Part shown: positions 23,531-23,877 of the stretch, in pieces
How positions within the stretch are numbered: the first letter of the stretch is position 1
Layout: every line of letters starts with the position of its first letter
From: DATKZH01 sp964475955
Lineage (GTDB): Bacteria; Planctomycetota; Planctomycetia; Pirellulales; Thermoguttaceae
DNA length: 23,877 nt
Assembly: GCA_964475955.1 (NCBI GenBank)
Contig: CAYYZY010000123.1
Span: 1-23,877, forward strand
Reading direction: 5' to 3'
The notes under the pieces: generated by a model
What the model was told of the DNA's origin: nothing
The model's input: only the letters and a program-made list of their open reading frames with translations
Databases searched by the model: none
Translations under genes and position numbers: made by a program

Positions 23531-23766
23531 TCTTCGTTGAGCCGCGTCCAGATCTCTTCCAGTGTCTTGCCGCCCGGCTGTTCCCGGCGCCGCTGGAGCT
23601 CCGCATCGCTGATCTGTGCATTCGCCCAGTCGTAGAGCAACCTGCGGAACAAGCCGTCGGAGACGAGATGTCCGAGTCGGTGGCCCGACTGGTCCCAGAC
23701 CTCCACCACCTCGTCGACTTGGCGGAGTCTTTCTCGAGTGGAGTCGTCGAGTACGATTCTGTTCAT
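23527..23766 (-). CDS. Putative antitoxin
   Basis: A 79-aa, highly charged protein immediately upstream of the RelE/ParE-like toxin and coupled to it by an ATGA overlap. I do not recognise a standard DNA-binding domain; the sequence (MNRIVLDDSTRERLRQ.. then EVWDQSGHRLGHLV) resembles short planctomycete proteins encoded next to RelE/ParE toxins, in which a conserved strand-turn (DQSGHRLG) is followed by a helical C-terminus. The antitoxin call therefore depends mainly on position and size. Confidence 0.72.
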   Translation of the reverse strand: MNRIVLDDSTRERLRQVDEVVEVWDQSGHRLGHLVSDGLFRRLLYDWANAQISDAELQRRREQPGGKTLEEIWTRLNEE

Positions 23767-23877
23767 TCTCCGAGCCCCCGAAGAGAGGTCCGTGATACGG
23801 TGTCGTTCCCTTCGGCAATTATAAACAATGACCCGCTTAACTGCTGGCTTTTGGTCTAGCGTCGATCTGGGATAGTG
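23767..23877 (-). promoter_or_regulatory. Probable promoter of the toxin-antitoxin pair
   Basis: On the minus strand a perfect TATAAT (complement of 23818-23823) stands in an AT-rich pocket about 50 nt before the antitoxin ATG. No good TTGACA-like -35 is found at 16-18 nt spacing, so the assignment is tentative. The rest of this right-edge segment shows no gene. Confidence 0.4.

Overview
The window reads as a scaffold piece from a high-GC Planctomycetes bacterium, probably of the Pirellulales type and probably a metagenome or draft assembly because it contains a run of exactly 100 N. The lineage call is an inference. It rests on a DUF1559 protein with the characteristic prepilin-like N-terminus paired with a small lipoprotein, on Tat-exported and secreted carbohydrate and nucleoside hydrolases, and on many short dispersed palindromic repeats. 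Every gene I accept lies on the minus strand; the long plus-strand open frames are antisense shadows of GC-rich genes.

Left part (1-7.8 kb) is an ordinary planctomycete accessory region. It holds a beta-propeller glycoside-hydrolase-like gene cut by the assembly gap, a Tat-secreted nucleoside hydrolase, a secreted GH16 endoglycanase, a small lipoprotein, a DUF1559 protein, two overlapping unknown genes (one a membrane protein) and the C-terminal half of a GNAT acetyltransferase. Two inverted copies of a roughly 100-bp element with 15-bp terminal inverted repeats flank the first gene. Another palindrome has apparently been inserted in frame into the N-terminus of the GH16 gene and is translated.

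Right part (7.96-23.03 kb) is the notable one: nine co-oriented genes of C1 and electron-transfer metabolism. In transcription order they are hdrC, hdrB, a giant hdrA (1505 aa), mvhD, metV, metF, a NuoE/HylC-like gene, a NuoF/HylB-GltD fusion (1060 aa) and fdhA. The first six match the gene content of the MetVF-HdrABC-MvhD methylenetetrahydrofolate reductase complex known from the acetogen Moorella thermoacetica. The last three form an NAD(P)-linked, possibly electron-bifurcating formate dehydrogenase. Together they would connect both ends of the tetrahydrofolate methyl branch (formate/CO2 and methylene-/methyl-H4F) to NAD(P)H and ferredoxin-type carriers. No formate-H4F ligase, FolD, methyltransferase or CODH/ACS gene is in the window, so the direction (CO2 reduction or methyl/formate oxidation) cannot be decided here.

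The unusual feature is that a GltD/NfnB-like FAD/NAD(P)H module occurs twice. It is embedded inside the N-terminal half of HdrA, and it is fused to the C-terminus of the NuoF-like subunit. The 5' leader and four of the eight junctions of this cluster each contain a different palindromic repeat, while the other four junctions overlap or are almost gapless. A small RelE/ParE-type toxin-antitoxin pair lies upstream of the cluster at the right edge.
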